Shown: positions 41,761 to 50,636, counted from the stretch's first letter. The stretch: 64,000 nt of DNA from Desertimonas flava (GCF_003426815.1 NZ_QKYK01000001.1:310001-374000), one strand, 5' to 3'. Notes: generated by a model from the letters alone, not told the origin. A program made the numbers and translations.

Positions 41761-42146
41761 CCGATGTTCACGATGGCGGTGACCTCGCCGTCGGTCACCT
41801 CGACGTTCACGCGGTTCTCGCGCAGATCCATCGTGGCGGGCAGGTCCTCGCCGTCACGGCGGGTGACGCGCACCGTCCAGCCGAGCTCCTCGGCGGCGGC
41901 TTCGGCGTCCTCCTCGGTGAGGCCCACCAGGTCGGCCGCCGACGCCTCGGTCGGCAGGTCGCCGGTGCTGCCTGCGTCGTCGCCCGGCTCGGTCGCTTCG
42001 GGCTCGGTCGGCGCCGGCGCCGTCTCGGCGGGGACCGTGGTGGGCGGGGTCTCGGGACCGTCGTCACCGCACGCGGCGAGCCCGCCGGCCACACCGACGA
42101 ACAGCAGAACCGGCAAGGCGACACGCTTGGTGCTGATCATGCCCAT
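41757..42146 (-). CDS. Lipoprotein with I78-like inhibitor fold domain
   Basis: A 129-residue lipoprotein (127 if the second ATG at 42140 is used). A signal with lipobox GGLAAC gives a lipidated Cys at about residue 26, then a Pro/Thr/Glu-rich spacer. The C-terminal 65 residues, ADLVGLTEEDAEAAAEELGW to ENRVNVEVTDGEVTAIVNIG, resemble the peptidase inhibitor I78 / potato inhibitor I fold (Leu-x-Gly-x-x, helix, then NRVNVEV..GxVTxV). It could guard the cell surface against serine proteases or simply share the fold. The stop lies in an 87-bp tandem repeat. Confidence 0.7.
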   Translation of the reverse strand: MGMISTKRVALPVLLFVGVAGGLAACGDDGPETPPTTVPAETAPAPTEPEATEPGDDAGSTGDLPTEASAADLVGLTEEDAEAAAEELGWTVRVTRRDGEDLPATMDLRENRVNVEVTDGEVTAIVNIG

Positions 42147-42221
42147 CAGACTTGCAGAGCGACCTCACGGTTCCCCCAATCGCCCGTCGGCCCGCTGTGA
42201 CGTGGTCGCCGCTGAAGTTCC

Positions 42222-42227
42222 TAGGCT
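42222..42227 (+). promoter_or_regulatory. Leaderless -10 element (TAGGCT)
   Basis: TAGGCT followed by exactly 6 nt and the GTG at 42234. No ribosome site is present, so the nucleotidase gene appears leaderless. Confidence 0.5.
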
Positions 42228-42233
42228 GGCTCG

Positions 42234-42941
42234 GTGGCCGAGAATGCGCAGTTCGTCCTGGGTGTCGACCTCGACGGCGTGGTCGCCGACCACACCGGCC
42301 GGTTCCGCGAGATCGTCGCCGAACGCCGCGGTGTGGATCCCGAGACGCTCCCGTTGGAACGGTCGTGGGATTTCCACGAGTGGGGCTTCGCCCCGGACGA
42401 GTACGAGCGGCTCCACAAGCTCGCCGTCACCGACTACGACATGATCCTCACGATGCCCGTGATCGAGGGCGCCGCCGACGCCCTGTGGCGGCTCTCCGAC
42501 GCCGGCATCTGGATCCGGATCATCACGCACCGTCTCTACGTGAACTGGGCTCACGAGCGAGCCGTCGGCGACACCGCGGCCTGGCTCGATCAGCACAAGA
42601 TCCCCTACCGTGATCTCTGCTTCCTCGGCGCGAAACCCGAGGTCCAGGCCGACGCCTACGTCGATGACGCCGCGCACAACATCGAGGCGCTCCGGGCCTT
42701 GGGCAACACCGTGATCGTCTTCGACCAGCCCTACAACCGGCACATCGTCGATGGGCCGCGCGCGGCGAACTGGACCGAGGTCGAGTCGATCGTGGTCGAT
42801 CTCGCTGCCGACCGGTTCGGCCAGATGCCGATGCAACTGCCTGGAATCGATGCCGGGGCCGACCGCCTCCTGCAGCGCCGAGATCCCGAGGTGGCCGCCG
42901 CCGATGCGGCCGCCTCCGAATCGACCGACACGAGACCGTAA
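42234..42941 (+). CDS. HAD-fold 5'-nucleotidase-like phosphatase
   Basis: A 235-residue HAD-superfamily protein like the 5'(3')-deoxyribonucleotidase (NT5C) family. Motif I is FVLGVDLDGVVADHTGRF with the nucleophile Asp and DGVVAD general acid; motif II is IIITHR (Thr); motif III/IV is KPEVQADAYVDDAAHNIEALR. A cap-like helical insertion follows motif I (WDFHEWGFAPDEYERLHKLAV). The expected reaction is removal of phosphate from a nucleotide or related metabolite. It starts with GTG after a TAGGCT-N6 element. The C-terminal 40 residues are a disordered Asp/Ala tail. Confidence 0.78.
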   Translation: MAENAQFVLGVDLDGVVADHTGRFREIVAERRGVDPETLPLERSWDFHEWGFAPDEYERLHKLAVTDYDMILTMPVIEGAADALWRLSDAGIWIRIITHRLYVNWAHERAVGDTAAWLDQHKIPYRDLCFLGAKPEVQADAYVDDAAHNIEALRALGNTVIVFDQPYNRHIVDGPRAANWTEVESIVVDLAADRFGQMPMQLPGIDAGADRLLQRRDPEVAAADAAASESTDTRP

Positions 42942-43005
42942 CAAGACTGTAGGCTGCTCTCAGCCGCCTACGAGGTCGGCGCAGTCCACGAAACCGCTGG
43001 TCAAC

Positions 43006-43788
43006 ATGCCCGAAGACATCTGCGACCTCCCGATCTCCGGAGGGTCGGTCGGACCGATCATCGCGCTGGGATCGGTCGCGCTCGCGTCGGGTGTGGCGAT
43101 CCTCTTGTTGCTGCGTCGGTCGGGACGGGCGGTCACGCCGATGGTCGCCGTCGCCGTGCTGGCCTGCGGCATCGCCGTCGGTGTTGCCTCGATCGGGTCG
43201 GCCGCAGCGGCGCCTCCCAGCACCCCACCGGAGAGCTCCGTCCCGGAGGAATGCCCCGAGTCCACCGTCGAGTCGGTGTCGTCGTCGTCCGAGCCGGTGG
43301 AGTCCTCCGAGCCCGAGACATCGGTCGCCGGGGTGGGCAGCACGGCCGAGGAGACGTCCACCTCCTCCCTGGCCGCGACCTCGACCACCCGTCCCCGCAC
43401 GTCCACCACCGGTCCGACGTCCACCACGACCGCTCCGACCGCACCGCGCACGACGCGGCCGACCACTCCGACCACGCGGCCGGTCCCGTCCACCACGCGA
43501 CCGCCCACGACCACCCGTCCACCGACGACGACGCGTCCGACGACGACCACCACCACGACGACGACCACCACCACCACGTCGAGCACCGAGCCGCCGACCA
43601 CCTCCACGACCACGACGACCAGCGAGCCACCGGGGCCGACATTGGGCCCGACGACCACGGCCGACGACGGGGGCGACGGGCCGGCGCCCGACCCCGGGCC
43701 CGCCGGCGCGGGTCTGTCGGTCAGTGTCCGGTCGGCCACCCCGCCCACCGGCACCATGGCCGGCGAGGGCTCACTGCCCCCCGGCTGA
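43006..43788 (+). CDS. Thr/Pro-rich surface protein with N-terminal LPxxG-TM-Arg block
   Basis: A 260-residue membrane or surface protein. It starts MPEDICDLPISGG, followed by a hydrophobic helix (PIIALGSVALASGVAILLLL), RRSGR, a second helix (MVAVAVLACGIAVGVASI) and a signal-peptidase-like SAAAAPP. The rest is low-complexity: an acidic Ser/Glu part, then Thr/Pro repeats up to about residue 215 (TTRPPTTTRPTTTTT), and a short C-terminal segment GAGLSVSVRSATPPTGTMAG. The N-terminal order (Cys, LPxxG, helix, Arg, helix) is the same as in the protein at 26547-27329, though the C-terminal parts differ. Upstream is a GTAGGCTG..CAGCC stem. The ATG at 43006 is the first in frame before the helix. Confidence 0.7.
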   Translation: MPEDICDLPISGGSVGPIIALGSVALASGVAILLLLRRSGRAVTPMVAVAVLACGIAVGVASIGSAAAAPPSTPPESSVPEECPESTVESVSSSSEPVESSEPETSVAGVGSTAEETSTSSLAATSTTRPRTSTTGPTSTTTAPTAPRTTRPTTPTTRPVPSTTRPPTTTRPPTTTRPTTTTTTTTTTTTTSSTEPPTTSTTTTTSEPPGPTLGPTTTADDGGDGPAPDPGPAGAGLSVSVRSATPPTGTMAGEGSLPPG

Positions 43789-43861
43789 CCGTCCTCATCA
43801 CGGATCGGCGCACCGTGGTGAAATTGCTGCGGTTTTCGCCGCGTTCTGCCGATAGATCGGA

Positions 43862-45025
43862 GTGCGCTACGTCAAGGCTGCGGCGTTGGTCGGAGGAGTC
43901 TGTCTCCTCGGCGTGGCCGTCACCGACACCTTGTCGCGGCGCGCCGACGCCGCTGACGCCACGCGCGCGAACGTCGAAGTGACGACCCGCCTCGAGGCGG
44001 CACGGCTCGACGCCCGCATCGCCGGCACGGCCGCCGCGCTCGCCCGTTCACCGGAGCCGTTCTCGATCGATCGCCTGTCCCGCACACTCGACCAGCCGGT
44101 GTGCGTGCCGGACGACACACCAGGCGACGGCGCTCCGTGCGGCGTCGAACGGGCCTCGCTCGAGCTCGTCCTCGAATCGGCTGCGGCCGATGGGACGGCC
44201 GCAGCCGTGGTCGATCCGGAGCACGTGGCGGTCGGTGTCGACCGGGACGGCACGACGATCGTCTCCGTCGTCCCGGTGCCCCGACCCGACGACGATGCGC
44301 CGAGCGGCGCCCGTCTGCACGCGATGCGGTCGTCTCCCGACGTGGCCGCCGAGCCCGACACCGAGTTCGTGTCCGGACGGTGGGTGCTCACCATCGACGA
44401 GGATTCCGTCGCCGCCGTCGCCGCCTTCGGCGTTGGCGGCCGCCTCGCCGTCGGCCTCCAGGCGCTCGTCGGTCTCGTCGCCGCGGGAGCGGCGCTCGTC
44501 GCCTTCTGGCGAGACCACAGGGGATTGCGACGTCAGGCGACGACCGATTCGCTCACCGGGTTGCCCAACCGTTCCGAGTTCGAGCGCCGCGCCGGCGCGC
44601 TCCTCGCCCGCGCCGTGCGTGACGGGACGGGCGCCTGCCTGATGCTCGTCGATCTCGACCGCTTCAAGGCGGTCAACGACAACGCGGGGCACGCGGCAGG
44701 CGACCGGGTACTCATCGAAGCCGCCGGCCGGCTGCGTCGTGCCGTGCGCGAGAGCGACGTCGTGGGGCGTTGGGGCGGCGACGAGTTCGTGGTGCTGCTG
44801 GCCGGCGTGGGCGACCCGCTCGCCGTGCCCGACCGGGTGGCGGCGATCGCCGCCGGACTGCGCGGCATCCCCACCACGGAGGGCGACGAACTGACCGCCA
44901 GCGTCGGAGCGGCGGTGGCACCGCTGGACGGGACCACGGTCCGCGACCTGCTCGAGGTCGCCGACCGGGCGATGTACCGCAACAAGCCCGCGGCTTCCCG
45001 GGTCACAGCCCGCAGAATGGCGTGA
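43862..45025 (+). CDS. Membrane-bound GGDEF diguanylate cyclase
   Basis: A 387-residue protein: an N-terminal helix (AAALVGGVCLLGVAVTDTL), an outward domain of about 170 residues with a Cys pair (PVCVPDDTPGDGAPCG), a second helix (AVGLQALVGLVAAGAALVAFW), and a GGDEF domain with TDSLTGLPNRSEFE, VDLDRFKAVNDNAGHAAGD and the intact active site RWGGDEFVVLLAG. It should make cyclic di-GMP from GTP in response to an outside signal; no I-site RxxD is evident just before the active site. It starts with GTG. The TGA overlaps the ATG of the aminotransferase gene by 1 bp. Confidence 0.88.
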   Translation: MRYVKAAALVGGVCLLGVAVTDTLSRRADAADATRANVEVTTRLEAARLDARIAGTAAALARSPEPFSIDRLSRTLDQPVCVPDDTPGDGAPCGVERASLELVLESAAADGTAAAVVDPEHVAVGVDRDGTTIVSVVPVPRPDDDAPSGARLHAMRSSPDVAAEPDTEFVSGRWVLTIDEDSVAAVAAFGVGGRLAVGLQALVGLVAAGAALVAFWRDHRGLRRQATTDSLTGLPNRSEFERRAGALLARAVRDGTGACLMLVDLDRFKAVNDNAGHAAGDRVLIEAAGRLRRAVRESDVVGRWGGDEFVVLLAGVGDPLAVPDRVAAIAAGLRGIPTTEGDELTASVGAAVAPLDGTTVRDLLEVADRAMYRNKPAASRVTARRMA

Positions 45026-46239
45026 TGTCCGCTCGCGCACAGTTCGGCATGCACCACCGTCCCGCCCTGACCAGCAAGCTCGAGGGCTTCGGGACCACGA
45101 TCTTCGCCGAGATGTCGGCGCTCGCCGTGGCCACCGGGGCGATCAACCTGGGGCAGGGATTCCCCGACACGGACGGCCCGGATGCGGTACTCGACGCCGC
45201 CGTCGAGGCGATCCGTTCCGGCCAGAACCAGTACCCGCCCGGGCCCGGGATGCCGGTGCTGCGCGAGGCCATCGCCCGCCATCAGCAGCGGTTCTACGGA
45301 CTGGACGTCGACGCCGATCGGGAGGTGCTCGTCACCGCGGGGGCGACCGAGGCCCTCGCCGGGGCGCTGCTCGGAACGCTCGACGCCGGCGACGAGGTCA
45401 TCGTCTTCGAGCCGATGTACGACAGCTATCAGGCGTGCATCGCCCTCGCCGGCGCCCGCGCCGTGCCCGTCCTCCTACGTCCCGAGACGCACGGTGGCGG
45501 TGGTCGCTACGTCTTCGACCCCGACGAGCTGCGCGGCGCCGTCAGCCCGTCCACGCGGATGATCCTGCTCAACACGCCGCACAACCCGACCGGCAAGGTG
45601 TTCGACGCCGAGGAATTGACGGTGATCGCCGACGTCGCCATCGAGCACGACCTGATCGTCGTCACCGACGAGGTGTACGAGCACCTCGTGTTCCCGGGAG
45701 CGGTCCACATCCCGATGGCCACGCTGCCCGGCATGGCCGAGCGGACCCTGACGATCTCGTCGGGGGGCAAGACGTTCAGCACGACCGGGTGGAAGGTCGG
45801 CTGGATGAGTGGACCGGAACCGCTCGTCGCCGCGGCCCGGACGGCGAAGCAGTTCCTCACCTACGTCAACGCCGCGCCATTCCAGCCGGCGATCGCCGTC
45901 GGTCTCGACCTGGACGACGGGTTCTACGAGTCGGTGGCGTCGACGCTCGCCACGCAGCGCGACCACCTCGTGGCCGGCCTCCGGGCGGCGGGCCTGGTGA
46001 CCTACGTGCCCGAGGCGACGTATTTCGCCACCGTGGACATCCGTCCGCTGGACCCGACGGGCGACGGGATGGCGTTCTGCCGGACGCTGCCGGAGCGGTG
46101 CGGGGTGGTCGCCATCCCCAACGAGGTGTTCTACGCCCGCCCCGAGTTCGGCCGCCACCTGGTGCGCTTCGCGTGTTGCAAAAAGCTTTCTGTTCTCGAC
46201 GAAGCAGCTTCCCGGCTGGCTCGTTTGACAAAAATCTGA
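45025..46239 (+). CDS. PLP aminotransferase, DapC / kynurenine aminotransferase-like
   Basis: A 404-residue fold-type I aminotransferase. It shows INLGQGFPDTDGP, GQNQYPPGPGMPVLREAIARHQQRFYGL, LLNTPHNPTGKVF, VVTDEVYEHLVFPGAVHIP and the PLP lysine in TISSGGKTFSTTGWKVGW. This subgroup contains the actinobacterial N-succinyldiaminopimelate aminotransferase DapC (lysine and peptidoglycan synthesis) and methionine/kynurenine aminotransferases; DapC is the more likely role in an actinobacterium. The start overlaps the GGDEF gene stop by 1 bp, although no functional tie is obvious. The last codons are unusually A/T-rich. Confidence 0.85.
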   Translation: MSARAQFGMHHRPALTSKLEGFGTTIFAEMSALAVATGAINLGQGFPDTDGPDAVLDAAVEAIRSGQNQYPPGPGMPVLREAIARHQQRFYGLDVDADREVLVTAGATEALAGALLGTLDAGDEVIVFEPMYDSYQACIALAGARAVPVLLRPETHGGGGRYVFDPDELRGAVSPSTRMILLNTPHNPTGKVFDAEELTVIADVAIEHDLIVVTDEVYEHLVFPGAVHIPMATLPGMAERTLTISSGGKTFSTTGWKVGWMSGPEPLVAAARTAKQFLTYVNAAPFQPAIAVGLDLDDGFYESVASTLATQRDHLVAGLRAAGLVTYVPEATYFATVDIRPLDPTGDGMAFCRTLPERCGVVAIPNEVFYARPEFGRHLVRFACCKKLSVLDEAASRLARLTKI

Positions 46240-46259
46240 AGGACGTTCATGCTGGTCGC

Positions 46260-46275
46260 ACGGGGTTTTCCCCGT
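46260..46275 (+). terminator. Short hairpin after aminotransferase gene
   Basis: ACGGGG (46260-46265), a TTTT loop and CCCCGT (46270-46275), followed by TCTTG. It sits 20 bp after the aminotransferase stop. Confidence 0.5.
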
Positions 46276-46316
46276 TCTTGCGCATTTCGTGACGAAACTG
46301 TAACGAATGTGTGCGC

Positions 46317-46322
46317 TATGGT
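46317..46322 (+). promoter_or_regulatory. -10 element (TATGGT) of small lipoprotein gene
   Basis: TATGGT lies 79 nt before the ATG at 46401 in an A/T-richer stretch; the -35 is not clear. The mRNA would have a leader of about 70 nt ending with a GAGGGAGA ribosome site. Confidence 0.4.
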
Positions 46323-46400
46323 GACTCCCGCTGGTTGCGCAAGGTCCGGTCCGCCGGGTCGAAGCAGCAGCTACCCAACGTGAACAACGAGGGAGACCAG

Positions 46401-46586
46401 ATGAAGAAGTCCAGAGCTCTTGTGGCAATCGCCGCCGTCGGCGCGTTGAGCCTCACAGCAGCCGCATGCGGCGACGACGATGACGACGACGGTGGCGACA
46501 CGCCCACCGAGACCGTCGCCGACGCCGGCGCTGGAACGGTGGCAGGAGCCGCTGACGCAGTGACGGTTCCGGAGGGAACCGGCTGA
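46401..46586 (+). CDS. Small acidic lipoprotein
   Basis: A 61-residue protein with a textbook lipoprotein signal: KKSR, hydrophobic core ALVAIAAVGALSLTAA and lipobox TAAAC at about residue 20. The mature part is only 40 residues, begins GDDDDDDGG, and ends ADAVTVPEGTG without a fold. It is probably an abundant membrane-anchored acidic peptide; no family was recognised. The ATG follows GAGGGAGACC. A set of three strong stem-loops follows the gene, so its transcript likely ends sharply. Confidence 0.72.
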   Translation: MKKSRALVAIAAVGALSLTAAACGDDDDDDGGDTPTETVADAGAGTVAGAADAVTVPEGTG

Positions 46587-46598
46587 GTCAACCCCCCG

Positions 46599-46628
46599 TC
46601 AGCCGAACCATCCACCTGGTTTGGCTGA
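46599..46628 (+). terminator. Stem-loop 1 after small lipoprotein gene
   Basis: Arms 46599-46610 and 46617-46628 pair at 11 of 12 positions with a 6-nt loop. First of three consecutive stems in the 226-bp gap before msrA. Confidence 0.55.
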
Positions 46629-46630
46629 TC

Positions 46631-46674
46631 GATGGGCGGTTGGTCGCTTCCCACCCCGCGACCAACTGCCCATC
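46631..46674 (+). terminator. Stem-loop 2 after small lipoprotein gene
   Basis: Arms 46631-46647 and 46658-46674 pair over 17 positions (16 Watson-Crick plus one G-U) with a 10-nt loop, followed by GCCTTTT. The best terminator candidate of the set. Confidence 0.72.
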
Positions 46675-46717
46675 GCCTTTTGGGCACGTCGAATCCGCCG
46701 TGCCGTGCCCTTCCGGC

Positions 46718-46759
46718 GCTGCCGGCGACTCGGTTTGTCCGCCCCGAGTCGCCGGCAGC
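46718..46759. terminator. Stem-loop 3 before msrA
   Basis: Arms 46718-46733 and 46744-46759 are exact reverse complements over 16 bp with a 10-nt loop. It lies about 40 bp upstream of the msrA -10 element. Confidence 0.6.
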
Positions 46760-46800
46760 TGCCAGCTTTCCGCCCGTCCCCACCAGGTTGTGTGGCCCCG

Positions 46801-46806
46801 TAGCCT
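46801..46806 (+). promoter_or_regulatory. Leaderless -10 element (TAGCCT) for msrA
   Basis: TAGCCT followed by exactly 6 nt and the ATG at 46813. This supports the first of two adjacent ATG codons as start. Confidence 0.55.
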
Positions 46807-46812
46807 GAACAC

Positions 46813-47460
46813 ATGATGTTCCGCAAGTCCGCCGAGATGATCTCGCCGAACGATGCGTTGCCGGGGCGAACCGACCAGTCGATGCCGGTCCCCCCGACCC
46901 ACACCGTGCTCGGCACCCCGCTCACCCCACCGTGGCCCGATGGCCTGCAGACGGCCGTGTTCGGTCTCGGCTGCTTCTGGGGGGCCGAGAAGCTGTTCTG
47001 GCAGCAAGCCGGTGTCTATTCCACCGCGGTCGGCTACGCCGGCGGGTTCACGCCCAACCCGACCTACGAAGAGGTGTGCTCGGGCCGGACGGGTCACGCC
47101 GAGGTCGTCCTCGTCGTGTTCGATCCGTCGGTCGTCACCTATGACGAGTTGCTCAAGGTGTTCTGGGAGGATCACGATCCGACGCAGGGCATGCGGCAGG
47201 GCAACGACGTCGGCACGCAGTACCGCAGCGCCGTGTACTTCACCGAACCCGGCCAGCGTGAGCGGGCCGAGGCGAGCCGTGACGCGATGACGTCGGCGCT
47301 GCGTGACGCCGGTTACGGGTCGATCACCACGGAGTTCGCCGACCTCGGCGAGTTCTACTACGCCGAGCCGTACCACCAGCAGTATCTCGACAAGAACCCC
47401 AACGGCTACTGCCCCATCCACGCCACCGGCGTGAGCTGCCGCATCCCCGCCGCGGGGTAG
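46813..47460 (+). CDS. msrA: Peptide-methionine (S)-S-oxide reductase
   Basis: A 215-residue MsrA that repairs oxidised methionine in proteins. The catalytic motif [10 protein letters not shown] is intact, followed by [52 protein letters not shown] and the C-terminal resolving Cys residues ([12 protein letters not shown]). A 45-residue N-terminal extension before the family core is common in actinobacteria. The gene has its own leaderless promoter and lies after three stem-loops. Tandem hairpins (47469-47578) separate it from the convergent CaiB gene. Confidence 0.95.
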   Translation: MMFRKSAEMISPNDALPGRTDQSMPVPPTHTVLGTPLTPPWPDGLQTAVFGLGCFWGAEKLFWQQAGVYSTAVGYAGGFTPNPTYEEVCSGRTGHAEVVLVVFDPSVVTYDELLKVFWEDHDPTQGMRQGNDVGTQYRSAVYFTEPGQRERAEASRDAMTSALRDAGYGSITTEFADLGEFYYAEPYHQQYLDKNPNGYCPIHATGVSCRIPAAG

Positions 47461-47468
47461 CGGCTTCG

Positions 47469-47578
47469 TTCTGCTGGCGCGAGAAGGCCGCGCCACGGTG
47501 TTTTCGCGCCAGCAGAAGTTCCGGGTTGTTTCTGGTGGAGCGAAAAGGCCTGACGACGGCGTTTTCGCGCCGGCAGAA
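47469..47578. terminator. Tandem hairpins between convergent genes
   Basis: Hairpin 1 pairs 47469-47485 with 47501-47517 (16 of 17). Hairpin 2 pairs 47530-47546 with 47562-47578 (13 of 17). All four arms are versions of the same sequence (TTCTGCTGGCGCGAAAA) and each right arm starts TTTTCGCGCC. The pair sits between msrA and the minus-strand CoA transferase and looks like a bidirectional terminator. Confidence 0.65.
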
Positions 47579-47594
47579 GGTTTCGTGGTGTCGG

Positions 47595-48734
47595 TCAGTC
47601 GTCAGGGCGGCGCCAGGCGTTGGCGCGGATGTCGTCGCCGTCGGCGTCGAGCGGGCGGCCGGCCCACCGCAACACGCCCGGGGTGGCCGAGAGCCGGGCG
47701 ATGACGTTCTGCATGGGCGTGTCGCCGACATCGACGATCGCGTCCCGGGCCGCGAAGTGCGGGTCGGCCGCGATGTCGGCCATGTCCATGACGAACCCGA
47801 CCGCGGCGTCAGCGGCGGTGAGGAGTCCCACCGCCTCGTCCGATGGGCGCGCCGCGCACCACTCGACCATCAGCCGTTCGAGATCCTCGCGGTGCTCGGA
47901 TCGGCCGGCGAACGTGGCGAATCGCTCGTCGTCGCCGGCTCCGAGGACGGCGAGGATCCGCTCGGCGACCGATTCGCTGCTCGTCGACACGGCGATCCAG
48001 CGCCCGTCGGCGCACCGGTAGGTGCCCCGCGGCACCGAGTACGGCAGGCCGGCGCCGAGGCGCGGCTGCTGCTGACCGCTCACGGCGTACAGCGACGCCA
48101 ACGGGCCCATGATGTGGAACACCGTCTCGAGCAGGTTGACGTCCACCACCTGGCCGCGGCCGGAGTGCACGGCGACCATCGTGGCGAACGCCGCGGCCAG
48201 CCCGGTCACCTCGTCGGTAAGGGCGATCGGCGGCGGCAGCGGCTGCCCGCCGGGCAGGCCGTTGAGCGCGGCGAACCCCGACATCGCCTCGGCGACCGAC
48301 GCGAATCCCGGCCGGCCCGCATATGGACCGGTCTGACCGAACCCGGAGACCCGGGTGACGACAAGCCGAGGCGCCCGTTCGATCAACACGTCCGGCGCGA
48401 GGCCCAGGCGCTCGAGGGTTCCGGGCCGGAAGTTCTCCACGAGCACGTCGGCGTCAGCGAGGAGCCGGAGCAACAGGTCGCGGTCCTCGTCGTCTTTGAG
48501 GTCGAGGACGATCGTGCGCTTGTTGCGGTTGGCGAGCTTCCACCACAGCCCTTCGCCGTCGCGTGGATCGGCCCACGCCATCCGGCGCAAGCCGTCACCG
48601 CCCGGGCGCTCCACCTTGATCACGTCGGCGCCGAAGTCGGCGAGGTAGCGGGCGCAGTTGGGTCCGGCGATCACCGTCGAGACGTCGACCACCCGCAGGC
48701 CGGAGAGCGGCGTCGTCGTCGTCGTGTCGCTCAC
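47595..48734 (-). CDS. CaiB/BaiF-type CoA transferase (family III)
   Basis: A 379-residue family III CoA transferase, a paralog of the one at 7474-8661 with the same blocks: [88 protein letters not shown] and the catalytic Asp in [12 protein letters not shown]. The substrate acid is unknown. Its ATG overlaps the stop of the ABC exporter gene by 4 bp, an unusual operon partner. It ends at the tandem hairpins shared with msrA. Confidence 0.88.
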   Translation of the reverse strand: MSDTTTTTPLSGLRVVDVSTVIAGPNCARYLADFGADVIKVERPGGDGLRRMAWADPRDGEGLWWKLANRNKRTIVLDLKDDEDRDLLLRLLADADVLVENFRPGTLERLGLAPDVLIERAPRLVVTRVSGFGQTGPYAGRPGFASVAEAMSGFAALNGLPGGQPLPPPIALTDEVTGLAAAFATMVAVHSGRGQVVDVNLLETVFHIMGPLASLYAVSGQQQPRLGAGLPYSVPRGTYRCADGRWIAVSTSSESVAERILAVLGAGDDERFATFAGRSEHREDLERLMVEWCAARPSDEAVGLLTAADAAVGFVMDMADIAADPHFAARDAIVDVGDTPMQNVIARLSATPGVLRWAGRPLDADGDDIRANAWRRPDD

Positions 48735-50602
48735 GTGCCGATCCCTACGGTCGCCGTCGACTCGCCGCCGGCCCGCAACTGTGCGGCGTACCGTCCACCG
48801 CGAGCGACGAGTTCGTCGTGGGTCCCGATCTCGGCGATGCGGCCCTCGTCGACGACGGCGATGCGGTCGGCCCCACGGATCGTGGACAGACGATGGGCGA
48901 TCACGATGGCCGTCCGTCCGTGGAGGGCAGCGTCGAGGGCGGCTTGCACATGGGCCTCATTGTCGTTGTCGAGGTGGCTCGTCGCCTCGTCGAGGATCAT
49001 GATCGCCGGATCCTTGAGCAGCAAGCGGGCGATGGCGAGGCGCTGCTTCTCGCCGCCCGACAGCCGGTAGCCGCGCTCGCCGACGATGGTGTCGTAGCCG
49101 TCGGCGAGCCCGACGATGGTGTCGTGGATGCGGGCCGCGGTGGCGGCGGCGACGAGCTCGTCGTCGGTGGCATCGGGTTTGGCGTAGCGCAAGTTGTCGC
49201 CGATCGACGTGTGGAACAGGTGCGGGTCCTGGGCCACGACGCCGATGGCACCCCGCAGCGAGGCGAGCGTCAGGTCGCGCACGTCGTGGCCGTCGATGCG
49301 GACGACCCCCTCGGTGACGTCGTACAGGCGCGGGATCAATGACACCAGCGTGGTCTTGCCGGCCCCGGACGCCCCGACGAGAGCGATCGTCTCGCCTGGG
49401 GCGATGTCGAGCGAGACGTCCACGAGGACGTCCCGGTCGGGATCGGTCTCCGGCGCTCGCTGTTCGAGCGAAGCGATCGCCGTGTCTTCCGCCGGTGGAT
49501 ACCGGAAGCGGACGTGGTCGAACGTCACGCGGCCGGCCGGCGTGCCGAGCTCGACGGCGTCGGGACGATCGGTGATCGCCTCCCGGGCGTCGAGCACCTC
49601 GAAGACCCGCTCGAAGCTCACCATCGACGTCATCAGGTCCACCCGGGCGTTGGTGAGCGACGTCAACGGCAAGTACACCCTGCCCACCAGCGCCGCCAGG
49701 GCGACCAGGGTGCCCGTGGAGATGCTGTCCGAGACGACGAGGTGGGCGCCGACGCCGTAGATGGCCGCCGTGCCCATCGCCCCGACGAGCGCCAGGGCCA
49801 CGTAGAAGACCCGGCCGTACATCGCCGACCGGATCCCCGTGTCCCTCACGCCTGCGGCGTGCCGCTCGAACCACTCGCTCTCGCGCCGGGGATCGCCGAA
49901 CAGCTTCACGAGCATCGCTCCGGCCACGTTGAAGCGCTCGGTCATCTGGGTGTTCATCGCCGCGTTGTGGCCCATCTGTTCGCGGGAGATCTTCTGCAGC
50001 CGCCGGCCGACGCGGCGAGCGGGCACGACGAACATCGGCAGGACCACCAGGGCGAGCAGGGTGAGCCGCCACTCGAGCACGAGCATCGCCACCAGCGAGG
50101 TGGTCAGCCCGATCACGTTGCTGACGACGGTGCCGAGCGTGTTGGTCACGGCGGTCTGGGCCCCGACGACGTCGGTGCTCAGGCGCGACGTGATCGCGCC
50201 CGTCGGCGTGCGGGTGAAGAAGGCGATCGGCATGCGCTGGACCTTGCGGAACAGCGCCGAGCGAAGGTCGTAGATCAATCCCTCGCCGACCGTGGCGCTG
50301 CACCAACGCTGCACGACGTTCAGCGCGGCGTCGCCGAGCGCGGCGGCCACGGCGACCGCGGCGAGGAACGTGATCTGGCCCCGGTTGCCGTCCGGGATCG
50401 CCTGGTCGATGATCGCGCGCACCACCAGCGGCGGGGCGAGGGCGAGCACCGCGGCACCGATGATCACGGCGAGGTAGAGCGACAGCAGGCGGCGGTACGG
50501 TCGGGCGAACGCCCAGATGCGCCGCAGGGTGGCCGTCGAGAACTCGGCGCCCGCGATGGCGCTGGCGTCCCGCGGCCGCAGGTTCGGTGGTCCCATTCGC
50601 AT
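48731..50602 (-). CDS. ABC exporter, fused permease and ATPase (MsbA/MDR type)
   Basis: A 623-residue half-transporter: six membrane helices (residues about 35-320; [42 protein letters not shown]) and an ATPase domain with Walker [13 protein letters not shown]-loop [11 protein letters not shown], signature [20 protein letters not shown], Walker [13 protein letters not shown] and the switch His in [13 protein letters not shown]. It should work as a homodimer to export lipids or drugs. The ATG at 50602 lies 48 bp from the divergent hydrolase start, with a TAGCCT element 9 nt upstream. A second ATG 6 bp inside is also possible. Confidence 0.9.
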   Translation of the reverse strand: MRMGPPNLRPRDASAIAGAEFSTATLRRIWAFARPYRRLLSLYLAVIIGAAVLALAPPLVVRAIIDQAIPDGNRGQITFLAAVAVAAALGDAALNVVQRWCSATVGEGLIYDLRSALFRKVQRMPIAFFTRTPTGAITSRLSTDVVGAQTAVTNTLGTVVSNVIGLTTSLVAMLVLEWRLTLLALVVLPMFVVPARRVGRRLQKISREQMGHNAAMNTQMTERFNVAGAMLVKLFGDPRRESEWFERHAAGVRDTGIRSAMYGRVFYVALALVGAMGTAAIYGVGAHLVVSDSISTGTLVALAALVGRVYLPLTSLTNARVDLMTSMVSFERVFEVLDAREAITDRPDAVELGTPAGRVTFDHVRFRYPPAEDTAIASLEQRAPETDPDRDVLVDVSLDIAPGETIALVGASGAGKTTLVSLIPRLYDVTEGVVRIDGHDVRDLTLASLRGAIGVVAQDPHLFHTSIGDNLRYAKPDATDDELVAAATAARIHDTIVGLADGYDTIVGERGYRLSGGEKQRLAIARLLLKDPAIMILDEATSHLDNDNEAHVQAALDAALHGRTAIVIAHRLSTIRGADRIAVVDEGRIAEIGTHDELVARGGRYAAQLRAGGESTATVGIGT

Positions 50603-50611
50603 CCGGTACCG

Positions 50612-50617
50612 AGGCTA
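50612..50617 (-). promoter_or_regulatory. Leaderless -10 element (TAGCCT, minus strand) for ABC exporter
   Basis: On the minus strand TAGCCT is followed by 9 nt and the ATG at 50602. It lies 20 bp from the opposite -10 of the divergent hydrolase gene, so the two promoters overlap. Confidence 0.45.
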
Positions 50618-50636
50618 CGGAGCGGACGGCCGCGCC

